Source: CAVOAK01 sp963664465
Lineage (GTDB): Bacteria > Pseudomonadota > Alphaproteobacteria > UBA8366 > CAVOAK01
Assembly (NCBI GenBank): GCA_963664465.2
Contig: CAXXSU010000011.1
Coordinates: 248,001-312,000 of the forward strand
Length of the DNA stretch: 64,000 bases
Direction: 5' to 3'
Shown piece after piece: positions 34,364 to 43,073 of this stretch; position 1 is the first letter of the stretch; every line of letters starts with the position of its first letter. The position numbers and the translations under genes are program-made. The notes beneath the pieces were generated by a model. That model did not search any database, was not told where the DNA came from, and saw nothing but the letters and a program-made list of their open reading frames with translations.

Positions 34364-35649
34364 GGGAACCTCTAAAAATTCTCCTTTTTCGGGCGTCGTC
34401 GATTTAGAATCGGGTTGACGATTTGTTGATAGCGGGAGGCGTGGTTGATGGGTCAGATGGGGTTTTTCGATCTTGGGAACCGGTATTCCGTTCTTGACGC
34501 CAAGAACGAGCCGCTTTTGAAGATCGACGGGGTGGTTCCGTGGGAGGACTTGCGCGCCCGTCTTGAGGCGGTGTGGCGGCGTGCGGACAAGGTGCGCAAA
34601 TCGCGGGCGGGACGCAAGCCGTGGGATGCGATTGTGATGTTCAAGACGATCATTCTGTGCGCGCTCTACAATCTCTCGGACGACCAAGTTGAGCATCAGA
34701 TCCGTGACCGCCTGTCGTTCATGCGATTTCTGGGGTTGGGTCTAGAGGGCCGGGTTCCCGACGCCAAGACGGTGTGGCTGTACCGCGAACAGTTAACGCA
34801 AGCTGGCGTGATCGAGGCTTTATTCGAGACGTTCGATGGCTACCTGAAGGATCAGGGCTATCTGGCGATGGGCGGCCAGATCATCGACGCCTCGATTGTG
34901 GCGGTACCCAAACAGCGCAACAGCCGCGAGGAGAACGCGCGGATAAAGGCGGGCGAGACGCCGGCAGGCTGGGAGGACAAGCCGGCAAAGCGGCGCCAAA
35001 AGGATGTCGAGGCGCGGTGGACCAAGAAGCACGGCAAGAGCCATTACGGTTACAAGAACCATGTCAACGTGGACCGTCGGCACAAGCTGGTGCGGCGCTA
35101 TCATGTAAGCGACGCGGCGGAGCACGACAGCCAAGTCCTCGACGATATCCTGGATGGGGACAACACGGCTTTGGGTGTGTGGGCGGACAGCGCTTACCGC
35201 TCGGCGGAGATCGAGGCGTCGCTGAAGGAGAAGGGGTTGCGGAGCCGGATCCATCGCAAGGGCCGCCGCAACAAGCCGTTGAGCGAGCGCGAGAAGCAAG
35301 GCAACAAGACCCGTTCGTCGGTTCGGGTCCGCGTCGAGCATGTCTTCGGGGCCCAGAGCAACGACATGGGCGGGACGCTGGTGCGTAGTGTCGGGCTGGT
35401 GCGGGCGAAGGCGCGGATCGGGTTGAAGAACCTCGCCTACAACATGCGCCGCCTGGTCCAACTGGAGCGTCTCGCGGCGGCCGTGTGACGATACTCGGAG
35501 GAGAAGACCGCCTGGGGACGGTCTTGAAGCGGAAATAACTCAATTGGAGCGTGGAAGACCCCGAAAATCTCGGCTCCGGCATGGCTGGAGCTGGTGACAG
35601 CCTAGTTAAACAATATCCTCCGGCAACTCACCAATTCTTAGAGGTGCCC
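34364..35649 (+). mobile_element. IS5-family insertion sequence
   Basis: Ends read GGGAACCTCTAAAAATT (from 34364) and, on the other strand, GGGCACCTCTAAGAATT (ending at 35649), so 15 of 17 bases match as inverted repeats. Between them lies one intact transposase. I see no clear target duplication: left flank ends TTAA, right flank begins TGGA. It cuts gcrA on its left and ends 23 bp before the hpnM start codon. Confidence 0.82.
34448..35488 (+). CDS. IS5-family transposase
   Basis: A 346-residue IS5-type DDE transposase. The N-terminal MGQMGFFDLGNRY and the segment FKTIILCALYNLSDDQVEHQI match the family. Catalytic residues: Asp in GQIIDASIVAVPKQRN, Asp in GVWADSAYRSAE, and Glu in RVRVEHVFGAQ. 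A TTG one codon upstream (34445) is a possible alternative start. The frame is complete, so the element may still move. The protein ends 161 bp before the right end. Confidence 0.93.
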   Translation: MGQMGFFDLGNRYSVLDAKNEPLLKIDGVVPWEDLRARLEAVWRRADKVRKSRAGRKPWDAIVMFKTIILCALYNLSDDQVEHQIRDRLSFMRFLGLGLEGRVPDAKTVWLYREQLTQAGVIEALFETFDGYLKDQGYLAMGGQIIDASIVAVPKQRNSREENARIKAGETPAGWEDKPAKRRQKDVEARWTKKHGKSHYGYKNHVNVDRRHKLVRRYHVSDAAEHDSQVLDDILDGDNTALGVWADSAYRSAEIEASLKEKGLRSRIHRKGRRNKPLSEREKQGNKTRSSVRVRVEHVFGAQSNDMGGTLVRSVGLVRAKARIGLKNLAYNMRRLVQLERLAAAV

Positions 35650-35672
35650 TGGAATTAAGGACGTGCCCGGCG

Positions 35673-36308
35673 ATGAAACCCGCACGCAGCGCTTGTTACC
35701 GTCAGCTTCGATTGCTTGCTACGCTCGTCCTTTTTGCGCTGAGCGCCGCCGCCTCGACCGCTGGAGCCCAGCAGAGTGAGGCCATCCGCGTTGTTGAGAC
35801 ATTTCATGAATCTCTCCTGTCGGTAATGAAAGAGGCGGAAACACTCGGCGTTCAAGGACGCTACGATCAATTGTATGCGCCGATTACAGATGCCTTTCAC
35901 CTAAACCTAATGACAAGCATCGCGGCAGGTTCGTCATGGAGAGCCGCCTCAGCGCTGGAACGCGAGGCACTCACGAGCGCCTTTACGCGCATGAGTGTCA
36001 GTACCTATGCGTCGCGCTTCGACGGATTCTCCGGTCAGAGCTTCCGAACGCGAGGCGTTCGCGTCACTGCGCGCGGCGTACAACTCGTCGATACCGAGAT
36101 AGAGAGTCCGGACGAGGATCCCGTGGCGCTAACTTATGTATTGAAAGAATCAGGTGGCAAACTGCGCGTCGTCGATGTGCTGCTTGACGGGGGTATCAGC
36201 GAGCTGGCTGTTCGCCGATCAGAATTCTCGGCCATCCTAAGACGAGAAGGAATTGACGGTTTGATTTCCGCACTAAACAAGAAGTCAGAAGACCTTACCG
36301 GGACCTGA
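35673..36308 (+). CDS. hpnM: MlaC/Ttg2D-like periplasmic protein, probable HpnM
   Basis: A 211-residue exported protein of the toluene-tolerance Ttg2D/MlaC family. A signal peptide of about 32 residues ends in TAGAQQ. The mature part has the family pattern: AIRVVETFHESLLSVM, RYDQLYAPITDAFHLNLM, LTSAFTRMSVSTYASRFDGF and a C-terminal helix near REGIDGLISALN. MlaC-type proteins carry lipids across the periplasm; the version in hopanoid clusters is called HpnM, and the hpnL and hpnN neighbours support that name. AAGGA lies about 12 nt before the ATG. Its own promoter region appears to be replaced by the IS5-family element. Confidence 0.8.
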   Translation: MKPARSACYRQLRLLATLVLFALSAAASTAGAQQSEAIRVVETFHESLLSVMKEAETLGVQGRYDQLYAPITDAFHLNLMTSIAAGSSWRAASALEREALTSAFTRMSVSTYASRFDGFSGQSFRTRGVRVTARGVQLVDTEIESPDEDPVALTYVLKESGGKLRVVDVLLDGGISELAVRRSEFSAILRREGIDGLISALNKKSEDLTGT

Positions 36309-36344
36309 CCGAGCGGATTTTGCCTGCCCGCTCTTCCATCGCCA

Positions 36345-37346
36345 TCAGTCAAGCGTTTGGTCAGCGTTAGGATGTGGTGTCTTGAGCGCAAACAACGCGC
36401 CAAGGGTGAGCCCCCAAACAATCCACACAAGCTCTCGCATGCGTCTGACCACCGCCACCGCGACGCCGAGCCCAGGCGACCCGGTGATCACCGTAACGAC
36501 GAGAAGAAAGGCGCCCTCCTGTGCGCCGATGCTGGCAGGGATGAAGAAAGTCCCGAACCGCACCAGTTGAGCCACCGACTCGATAATCCACGCTTCAGTG
36601 AATGTGACTGGATTTCCGAGGAACACCGTCACATAGAAGATTTCAATAACGCCAAGCACCCAGTTTACAAATGCGATCCCGACTGCGAACGCGAGGCGGC
36701 GCTTATGATGTACATAGAAAGTGGCAAGACGCGTGTCCATGTCTTCCAAATGGTGGACGATGCGCAAAACCGGCGAACCAAACCGCGTACGGCTTATCCA
36801 CGACCCGGTAAGTGAGGAGACCTTCAGCCGCTGAAGGAGGAACAGCATTGCCGTTCCGATGCCGCAGGCCGCGAGCCCTAAGCCGGCAATAGCTTTATGT
36901 GCGCCGGGCAAGTCGGGCGACGCCAACATCAGCGCAAAGCCGACGGTCAGAAAAGCGACCAGCGCTATCATATTGATGGTCTTGGCGAGAATCAGGGAGG
37001 CAGTCGACTCGCGAATACCAACGTCATAGTGTTTTTTCAGCAGCACCGCCTTGACCGGCTCGCCGCCCATACCAGCCGCGGGCATCACGGCGTTGAATAC
37101 CTCGCCAACCATACGAATCTTCCAGAGGCGATAGAGCCATCGCACCCCTATCGGCACGGATATCAGCGCCAGTTGCCATGAGAAGGAGTCGACCAGAAAC
37201 GCCATCAGATAGATGCCCAACACGGCGCTGAACCCCCAGCCCACCTGACCGACCCGGGATATGACTTCGGCGATATCGACCTCTGACAACACCAAGACCA
37301 GAAGTGCGATGCCGGCAATCAGGTAGAGTATCTTGAGAATTCGCAT
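36345..37346 (-). CDS. hpnL: HpnL-like flippase-domain membrane protein
   Basis: A 333-residue inner-membrane protein with about eight hydrophobic segments, of the lysylphosphatidylglycerol-synthase TM (flippase-like) family. Characteristic phrases include the family MPAAGMGGEPVKAVLLKKH in the first third and RFGTFFIPASIGAQEGAFLL near residue 275. The version linked to hopanoid genes is named HpnL. Its role is unproven; related domains move lipids between leaflets. It is the third gene of a minus-strand run hpnN - CDP-alcohol phosphotransferase - hpnL, 18 bp after the preceding stop, and converges with hpnM. Confidence 0.8.
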   Translation of the reverse strand: MRILKILYLIAGIALLVLVLSEVDIAEVISRVGQVGWGFSAVLGIYLMAFLVDSFSWQLALISVPIGVRWLYRLWKIRMVGEVFNAVMPAAGMGGEPVKAVLLKKHYDVGIRESTASLILAKTINMIALVAFLTVGFALMLASPDLPGAHKAIAGLGLAACGIGTAMLFLLQRLKVSSLTGSWISRTRFGSPVLRIVHHLEDMDTRLATFYVHHKRRLAFAVGIAFVNWVLGVIEIFYVTVFLGNPVTFTEAWIIESVAQLVRFGTFFIPASIGAQEGAFLLVVTVITGSPGLGVAVAVVRRMRELVWIVWGLTLGALFALKTPHPNADQTLD

Positions 37347-37364
37347 AGGCAGCGACAGGTTTCG

Positions 37365-38063
37365 TCAAACGCGAAAGTTCCTGGCCGCCCCATAAAATCG
37401 GGTTAGCCAGTAGACATGTGCGCCGAACGCTGCCAACGGCAACAGAACGTGTGCTGCCTCGACGCACGCAAGCAGGAGCACAACGAAGCAAAAATCCGCC
37501 CTGGCGAGCTCGCGAAACATAAAGATCAGCCACTCAATCCAGTTTGTCGGATGCGCGCCAAATTCTGCAATCTCAGGCTGATGTGCCGTTCGCTTTGAGC
37601 GGTTACGGATTTCGGAAACGAGAACAAGCAGATAATTGATCGTCGCCCCTGCGGCAGCGGCCAGTCCAAGCCACCACCAGATCTCTAATCCGCTTTGCCG
37701 GCTCACACCCCATCCGAGCGCAGCAAAGAAGGCCGCGTGGACCAACCAATCGACAAACGTGTCGAACTTGTGGCCGAACTCAGAGCTTTGCTGTTTGAGC
37801 CGGGCAATCTCTCCGTCACTGTTGTCGAGCACGTAGCACAGGACCAACATGACCGCGCCAAGAATCGACGCGGTCTTTGTCTGCCACGTCATCAGCCAGG
37901 CAGAAGCAAGACCGCTTGCCAGACCGGCCGCTGTGATTTGGTTTGCGGTTACAGGGAGCTTCGCCAGAGCCCGTGTCAGGTGGCGTGATAGGTGCCGCAC
38001 TAAGGGGAACACCGCTGAGGATCCGGCCACCGGATTTGAATCTTGATTTGGCAGCGCAGTCAA
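37365..38063 (-). CDS. CDP-alcohol phosphotransferase family protein (copy 1)
   Basis: A 232-residue integral membrane enzyme. The family signature D-x2-DG-x2-AR-x8-G-x3-D-x3-D is complete, with Asp80, Asp83, Asp101 and Asp105; the last is the expected catalytic base. About five or six membrane helices are seen. Such enzymes move a phospho- or phosphono-alcohol from a CDP or CMP carrier to an acceptor, or phosphatidyl from CDP-diacylglycerol to an alcohol; the substrate cannot be read from sequence. Start is TTG at 38063, within a TTGA overlap with the hpnN stop, so it is translationally coupled to hpnN. hpnL follows after 18 bp. Context suggests an envelope lipid made alongside hopanoids. 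Confidence 0.85.
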   Translation of the reverse strand: MTALPNQDSNPVAGSSAVFPLVRHLSRHLTRALAKLPVTANQITAAGLASGLASAWLMTWQTKTASILGAVMLVLCYVLDNSDGEIARLKQQSSEFGHKFDTFVDWLVHAAFFAALGWGVSRQSGLEIWWWLGLAAAAGATINYLLVLVSEIRNRSKRTAHQPEIAEFGAHPTNWIEWLIFMFRELARADFCFVVLLLACVEAAHVLLPLAAFGAHVYWLTRFYGAARNFRV

Positions 38064-40663
38064 CTCCCGTCCGACCGTAGCGACTTTTGGAGGGACCCAT
38101 CCGCCGGCGGAAAAACGATCATCAAGGCCGGTAGTACGATCAGCGAAGACAGCAGGGTGAATGATATGGCCATTGTCAGCAGCACACCCATACTGGCGGT
38201 TCCCGGGTGGCTTGATAATGCAATGCTGGCAAACGAACCGATGGTCGTCAGCGCGCTAAAAAGAACGGCGCGCGGTGTTGAGGTTTGTGACACATCCACT
38301 GTTCGCGCCCGCTCTCTTTCCCGAAACACCATGTGAATGCCACTCGCCACGCCGAGCCCGAACAGAAGCGGCAGCACAATAACATTCGCGAAGTTAAACG
38401 GCAGGTCGAGGACGACCGAGGCAGCAACCGTTAAAAGCGCCGATAGCGCGATCGGCGCGAACACCAGAGACGAGTCGCGCAAGCTGCGCAGCACGACCAA
38501 TAACAACACGAGGACGAGTATTGCGGCAATTACAGCGGCCTCAATGAATGCGGCCACAACCGCATTGCCAGCTTCGAAAATGACGATTGGCGCGCCCGTC
38601 GCATCCGGCGCTAGCGCTACGACGTCGCGAACGAAGCGCCGCTGTGCCTCACGATCGCGCAGGTTCTCGGCCGGGAAGACTTCCAAACGCGCGCGACCAT
38701 CGCTGGCCATCTGTCTTTCGACCAGACCCCGAGGAAGATCCTCTAGGCCAACCTTGCCGGCCTGTAGCGATTGGCGCAACCGCTCCAACTGATTTGGAAA
38801 CGACCGAAGAAGGCGGCGCTCCAACTCGTCGAGCGGTTTGCCATCATTTGACGGCGACAGCAGACGAGTCAACGCCTCCGACAGGCGCTGTGCGGCGGCG
38901 ATGAGCTCACTTTGCTTTACAGACACGGCGAGCTTGTCGAGCCGGGCGAGAAGATCGATCGCTGCCGCCTGCTTTTGCGCTGGGGTCGGCGCCAAAACCT
39001 GCTCATCGACACTCAGCGCCGGCAACAGGAACAGTGACATCTCGTCGATCACCGCAAGTTTTTCGTCCTGCTCGACCGGGACAAAATCGGCAAGCGTCAG
39101 GGCAGCCTTAACGGTCTCCAACGATCGCAGCCTGGCAGCCAATTGCATGGCTCGATCCAGGTTGTCCGTGAGGACTGTGATCGCGTAGGGGCTGGTAGAT
39201 TTGTCAGCCAGCAGATCCACCAGCGTTGCAACCGACTCGGTATTTGGATCACGTAGATTCAGAGGGTCGAAATCAAAGCGCGCCAGCGGGAGGAGTACCG
39301 CGGCGCCAACTCCGAGCGCCAGCACGGTCCAGAGAATTGGCCGGGCGTTCCGGTCGACGATCGTGTGGGCGATGCCGCGAGCGCCGCCAGGGCTCCGCTC
39401 GGATATGCGGCTTATCGGCGCGAGGGTCATCAATGCCGGTAGCAGGGTCATATTCGCAAATAGCGCGATGAACATGCCGGCACCGGCGATGAGACCGAGC
39501 TCTGCGAGACCCAAATACGCAGTTGGCAGAAATGAGAGGAAACCGATCGCCGCCGCGGTCGCGGAGAGAGCAAGCGCACCACCGACACTTGAAGCTGTCG
39601 TAGCGAGGGCGGCGGCGTGCGTAGCGCCGAATTCGATCGCTTCCCGGTATCTGAGCGTGAAATGGATGCCAAAGTCGACGCTGAGTCCGATGAATAGGAC
39701 CGCGAACGCCACTGAGATGAGGTTGAACTGGCCGACCGCAGCAACTGCGAAGCCTGTGGTCCATACGAGCCCGAATGCAAGCGTCACGAGGGCGGCCACG
39801 ACCAGCCGCATTGAGCGCAGTCCGACGAACAACAGAAACAACACAAGCGTAATTGCCAAGAGAGCGGCGAGTCCCATGCCTTCCTCAACGCTCTTCAGCT
39901 CCTCTTGGGCAAGCGCGGCAGAGCCAGTCAGCCGCATCCGCACGCCATCGGCGCCGTCGAGATGCAATTCAGCGGCAATGCTCCGAAGTGCAGCGATGGC
40001 CGCGCTCGCTGGCTGCAGCGAGCCGTAGTCGAGCCCCGGCTGAATCAATATGAGCCGCCGATATGGCGATGGTTGGTCGCCATCACCGGAAAGCAGCAAC
40101 TGCCAGGAGAGCAGGCCGTGCCGGCCAGCCAGCTGCGCTTCCATAACCTCCGCAATGGCCTGCAAAGTATCCGCCAAATCAACTGGAGGCGCCGAACGCT
40201 CCGCGTCCTCGACAGCGAGTTCGATGAGACGGAACAATCCTCGCAAACTCAGGTCTTTGGACAGCGTGCCAAGAAACGGCTGCGCTTGCGCCAAACGATC
40301 GCTGAGTTTGGCTAGCTCGTCCTGTTCCAGATACAACAGGGCATGGCGAAGAAAGAACGGTTCTCCCGCCAAGTCATAGACGCTGCCGAACAATTCCGGC
40401 GCCTGGGTCAACCGGGCGACCAGCGCCGAGGCGGCGTCATCGGCTGCGTCAGCTACATCACCATCGATGACGATCAAAATATTGTCGGAGAACTGGGGAA
40501 ACGCCTCGCTGAGGGCATGCGCATTTCGTCTGAATGGCAGGTCCGGCGATAACATGTCGCTGGTGTCGGTATTGATCGACGCGTTTTCAAACGCGTACCA
40601 GCCAACGACTGAGGTGATCACCACTCCCAGCACGACCACGCCCGTAGCGAAGCGCCGAACCAA
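38060..40663 (-). CDS. hpnN: hopanoid transporter HpnN, RND superfamily
   Basis: An RND/MMPL-type exporter of 867 or more residues that moves hopanoids to the outer membrane in characterised species. It has the expected two-fold layout: helix 1, a large periplasmic loop (NTDTSDMLSPDLPFRRNAHA and on), six helices with FAVLFIGLSVDFGIHFTLRYRE, then a second loop and a second helix bundle with PLLFGLGVASGIHMVFRERE. Start is doubtful. TTG at 40663 is the first standard codon, but the frame is open and protein-like for about 25 more codons upstream (includes AIAQFIADAATRWVDL), with no ATG, GTG or TTG. Its stop overlaps the next gene by TTGA. Confidence 0.9.
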   Translation of the reverse strand: MVRRFATGVVVLGVVITSVVGWYAFENASINTDTSDMLSPDLPFRRNAHALSEAFPQFSDNILIVIDGDVADAADDAASALVARLTQAPELFGSVYDLAGEPFFLRHALLYLEQDELAKLSDRLAQAQPFLGTLSKDLSLRGLFRLIELAVEDAERSAPPVDLADTLQAIAEVMEAQLAGRHGLLSWQLLLSGDGDQPSPYRRLILIQPGLDYGSLQPASAAIAALRSIAAELHLDGADGVRMRLTGSAALAQEELKSVEEGMGLAALLAITLVLFLLFVGLRSMRLVVAALVTLAFGLVWTTGFAVAAVGQFNLISVAFAVLFIGLSVDFGIHFTLRYREAIEFGATHAAALATTASSVGGALALSATAAAIGFLSFLPTAYLGLAELGLIAGAGMFIALFANMTLLPALMTLAPISRISERSPGGARGIAHTIVDRNARPILWTVLALGVGAAVLLPLARFDFDPLNLRDPNTESVATLVDLLADKSTSPYAITVLTDNLDRAMQLAARLRSLETVKAALTLADFVPVEQDEKLAVIDEMSLFLLPALSVDEQVLAPTPAQKQAAAIDLLARLDKLAVSVKQSELIAAAQRLSEALTRLLSPSNDGKPLDELERRLLRSFPNQLERLRQSLQAGKVGLEDLPRGLVERQMASDGRARLEVFPAENLRDREAQRRFVRDVVALAPDATGAPIVIFEAGNAVVAAFIEAAVIAAILVLVLLLVVLRSLRDSSLVFAPIALSALLTVAASVVLDLPFNFANVIVLPLLFGLGVASGIHMVFRERERARTVDVSQTSTPRAVLFSALTTIGSFASIALSSHPGTASMGVLLTMAISFTLLSSLIVLPALMIVFPPADGSLQKSLRSDGS

Positions 40664-40890
40664 ATCAACCCATCGGGTGGCGGCATCAGCAATGAATTGT
40701 GCAATGGCGTCGATTACGGAGCCCCAAAACGGTGTCGTAGAGCTCGCTTCTTACGTCGTTCGAGGTTTATGGACAAGGCAGCCATCCGAACAATGTGGTA
40801 TCGGTAAATCACTGTGACCAAAGCCGGCCGATCTATGATAGTCGCAATTAAGGATTACGTTTTAAGCGCGCGCATGGCGGCACTCGGGCT

Positions 40891-41508
40891 GTGAAACATC
40901 CCCCCTGGGATCAGAGAATTGCGCGGGTTCTCGTCCGGCCACTCCTGCGCACGCCGATCACGCCCAACCAGCTGACGGCAGCGACACTGGTGCTCGCGTT
41001 GTCGGGTGCAGCCCTATTTGCCGTCGGCGACCCGAAAGCTGCCAATTGGGGTGCCGGCCTGTTTGTTCTGGCCCGATTCCTGGACCATTTTGACGGCGAG
41101 CTCGCGCGTCAAAAAGGCGCGACGTCGCGCTTCGGGTACCATTTTGACTATATTTCAGGTGCGAGCGGATACGCCGCATTGTTTCTTTGCATGGGGCTTG
41201 GCCTCTCCCACGGTCCGCTTGGCAGCTGGGCAACGTTATTGGGTGCGGCAGGCGCAGCGTCCGCGGTCATTGCGCTCTTTCTAAATCTTGGACGCGATCG
41301 CTTACTCAATGCCGGGAATGGCAGCGAGACGGTTGGATATCCCGGAATTGCAGGGTTCGAGCTCGAAGACGGCATTTACCTCTTGGCGCCTATCACTTGG
41401 CTTGGCTACCTCCTGCCGTTCTTTGTGGCGGCGGGCATAGGCGCCGCCATTTACGTTATATGGACGTCTTGGGTCTTGATCGCAGAACGCCGCTCGGCGG
41501 ATCGATAG
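40891..41508 (+). CDS. CDP-alcohol phosphotransferase family protein, last Asp replaced (copy 2)
   Basis: A 205-residue membrane protein related to copy 3. The signature region reads DHFDGELARQKGATSRFGYH then Phe and Asp. Asp65, Asp68 and Asp86 are in place, but the position of the fourth Asp (residue 90) is Gly (codon GGT). That Asp is the general base in studied members, so activity may be lost or changed. The rest is normal, with five or six helices and the TPITPNQLTAATL entry motif. Start is GTG at 40891. It is divergent from hpnN and convergent with copy 3. It may be inactive, a non-catalytic dimer partner or a different enzyme. Confidence 0.8.
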   Translation: MKHPPWDQRIARVLVRPLLRTPITPNQLTAATLVLALSGAALFAVGDPKAANWGAGLFVLARFLDHFDGELARQKGATSRFGYHFDYISGASGYAALFLCMGLGLSHGPLGSWATLLGAAGAASAVIALFLNLGRDRLLNAGNGSETVGYPGIAGFELEDGIYLLAPITWLGYLLPFFVAAGIGAAIYVIWTSWVLIAERRSADR

Positions 41509-41539
41509 CAGGCAACAACGTCCTCTTGGAATGACGACG

Positions 41540-42220
41540 CTATCCTTCCTTTCCCGGTTCCACGACGCGACGAAATCTTATTAAGAAAAATAGGGCGAAA
41601 ATCGGTGCCGCAATCGCTGCAACGGCAAGCAACGGCTCGCCGGCACCCGCCCAAATCGCAAGCGGCACTATCAAAATCGCGTCATCTACATCGAACCCGG
41701 CAAAACTCTGCAACTGTGCTGAATTATGTTTGCCGGTCAGAGCCTCGACACGCATCACCTTCCACTGAATCACGACGACCGAAAGTCCTGCCGCAACGCC
41801 CATCGGTATCGCCCACGACCCGAATGCGCCGCTCCGCAGGCCAAACGCTAGGCCGATGAAGATCGCCATATTGACAGCCGCGTCGGATACCAGATCGAAG
41901 CGATGTCCCCACTGACTTGTCTTCCCCGAAATCCGGGCCAGCTCCCCGTCGGCGCGATCGAGCAAAACAGAAAGCGTGAACAGTAAGCCGCCGACATGCG
42001 GAAAGACACCAGACCCCACAGACACCGCGAACGCCGCCGCAAATCCCGTCAGCAGGCGCAAAGTTGTAATGTGGTTCGGTGTCAGCGGTGTCGCGGCAAG
42101 CGGACGAACCAACGGCCGAAGGCCACGATGTATCCACGTGTTATGGCTCAATGCATTTCGCCGAAGGCACTCGTTGCGTGTGTTTAGCAGCACGAATTGG
42201 ACAATCCAAGCCATCGTCAT
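41540..42220 (-). CDS. CDP-alcohol phosphotransferase family protein (copy 3)
   Basis: A 226-residue membrane enzyme with a complete signature (Asp88, Asp91, Asp109, Asp113). It is a paralogue of copy 2: both have a TPxTPN motif before the first helix and, near the C-terminus, an AGF(E/D)-x-(E/D)D segment followed by a Leu/Ile-rich helix. It should transfer a head group to a lipid alcohol at the inner membrane. With AEP and cytidylyl-activation genes nearby, CMP-AEP is a candidate donor; this is inference. The first 25 residues are hydrophobic and Arg-rich and the start could be later. It faces copy 2 tail to tail, 31 bp apart, and diverges from the PhyH gene. Confidence 0.82.
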   Translation of the reverse strand: MTMAWIVQFVLLNTRNECLRRNALSHNTWIHRGLRPLVRPLAATPLTPNHITTLRLLTGFAAAFAVSVGSGVFPHVGGLLFTLSVLLDRADGELARISGKTSQWGHRFDLVSDAAVNMAIFIGLAFGLRSGAFGSWAIPMGVAAGLSVVVIQWKVMRVEALTGKHNSAQLQSFAGFDVDDAILIVPLAIWAGAGEPLLAVAAIAAPIFALFFLIRFRRVVEPGKEG

Positions 42221-42296
42221 GTATATCGGCCCCGTTCCCCGGCATTTGGAGCACGGCTAGAAACGAGCGCACGACTAGGTTCACTCCAAGGTCCCA

Positions 42297-43058
42297 TTGA
42301 TGCTTGAGATACCCGTTCTTAGCGACGAGCAGATCGACGACTTCGAGCGCGAAGGTTTCCTCGTTGTCCGCAGCGCTTTGGGAGCCGAGACCACGGCGCG
42401 TATCGAGCGTTGGTGCGATGAGTTGACGGCGATGCCGGAAGTGCCCGGCAAGCACTGGGTCTATTGGGAAAAAAGCCTCATCAACCCGAACGGAAAAATT
42501 CGCTCCCGAATCGAGAATATTTCCCGCAATCATGCTGGATTTGCCAAGCTGACCGCCGCCCTCGAAAAGCCCGTTAGCCAGCTACTGGGCGAGCCGTCGG
42601 TGTTGTTCAAGGAAAAAATTAATTTCAAACTGCCCGGAGGAGATGGCTTTAAGCCGCACCAAGACTCTCAAGCTGGATGGGACGCTTATGCCGACTTCTT
42701 CGTTAATGTGCTCGTGTGCATCGATGAAGCAACCGAGGAGAATGGCTGCCTGAAATTGGTTCGCGGCCATCACAAACGAGGCCTGTTCCGGATGTGGGAA
42801 CCGCTCGACGAAACGGAAATGAAGGGCATGGAATTCGTACCTTGCCCAACCAAACCAGGCGACCTTATCTTCTTTGATTGTTACGCGCCCCACGCGTCGG
42901 AACCCAATCGAAGCAAACTCTCACGCCGTCTCTATTACGTAACGTATAACCGCCTTTCGGCTGGTGACAATCTCGACCGTTACTATGCGGACAAGCACCG
43001 ATCCTACCCTCCCGACATCGAGCGCGAGCCAGGCAAAGAGTACTTCTTTCGCGTCTAG
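42297..43058 (+). CDS. phytanoyl-CoA dioxygenase (PhyH) family oxygenase
   Basis: A 253-residue non-heme Fe(II)/2-oxoglutarate oxygenase. The iron triad is visible as His120 and Asp122 in FKPHQDSQAGW and His198 in CYAPHASEPN, with Arg209 or Arg210 for 2-oxoglutarate. FKEKINFKLPGGDG precedes the HxD. The family includes phosphonate-modifying enzymes such as PhnY-type hydroxylases as well as unrelated ones. Sitting beside a cytidylyltransferase and near pepM, a role in hydroxylating AEP or the finished lipid is plausible but not shown. The gene is convergent with the nucleotidyltransferase after 15 bp. The ATG at 42297 gives the usual N-terminal LSDEQIDDFEREGFL. Confidence 0.85.
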   Translation: MMLEIPVLSDEQIDDFEREGFLVVRSALGAETTARIERWCDELTAMPEVPGKHWVYWEKSLINPNGKIRSRIENISRNHAGFAKLTAALEKPVSQLLGEPSVLFKEKINFKLPGGDGFKPHQDSQAGWDAYADFFVNVLVCIDEATEENGCLKLVRGHHKRGLFRMWEPLDETEMKGMEFVPCPTKPGDLIFFDCYAPHASEPNRSKLSRRLYYVTYNRLSAGDNLDRYYADKHRSYPPDIEREPGKEYFFRV

Positions 43059-43073
43059 CGGTGGAACCGACGA

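Noticed and set aside
34360..35660. Target duplication of the IS5-family element
   Set aside because: The flanks (TTAA on the left, TGGA on the right) do not match, so I report the element without a duplication.
36311..36333. GAGCGG/CCGCTC hairpin between hpnM and hpnL as a bidirectional terminator
   Set aside because: The stem is only 6 bp with an 11-nt loop and there is no T-tract on either strand.
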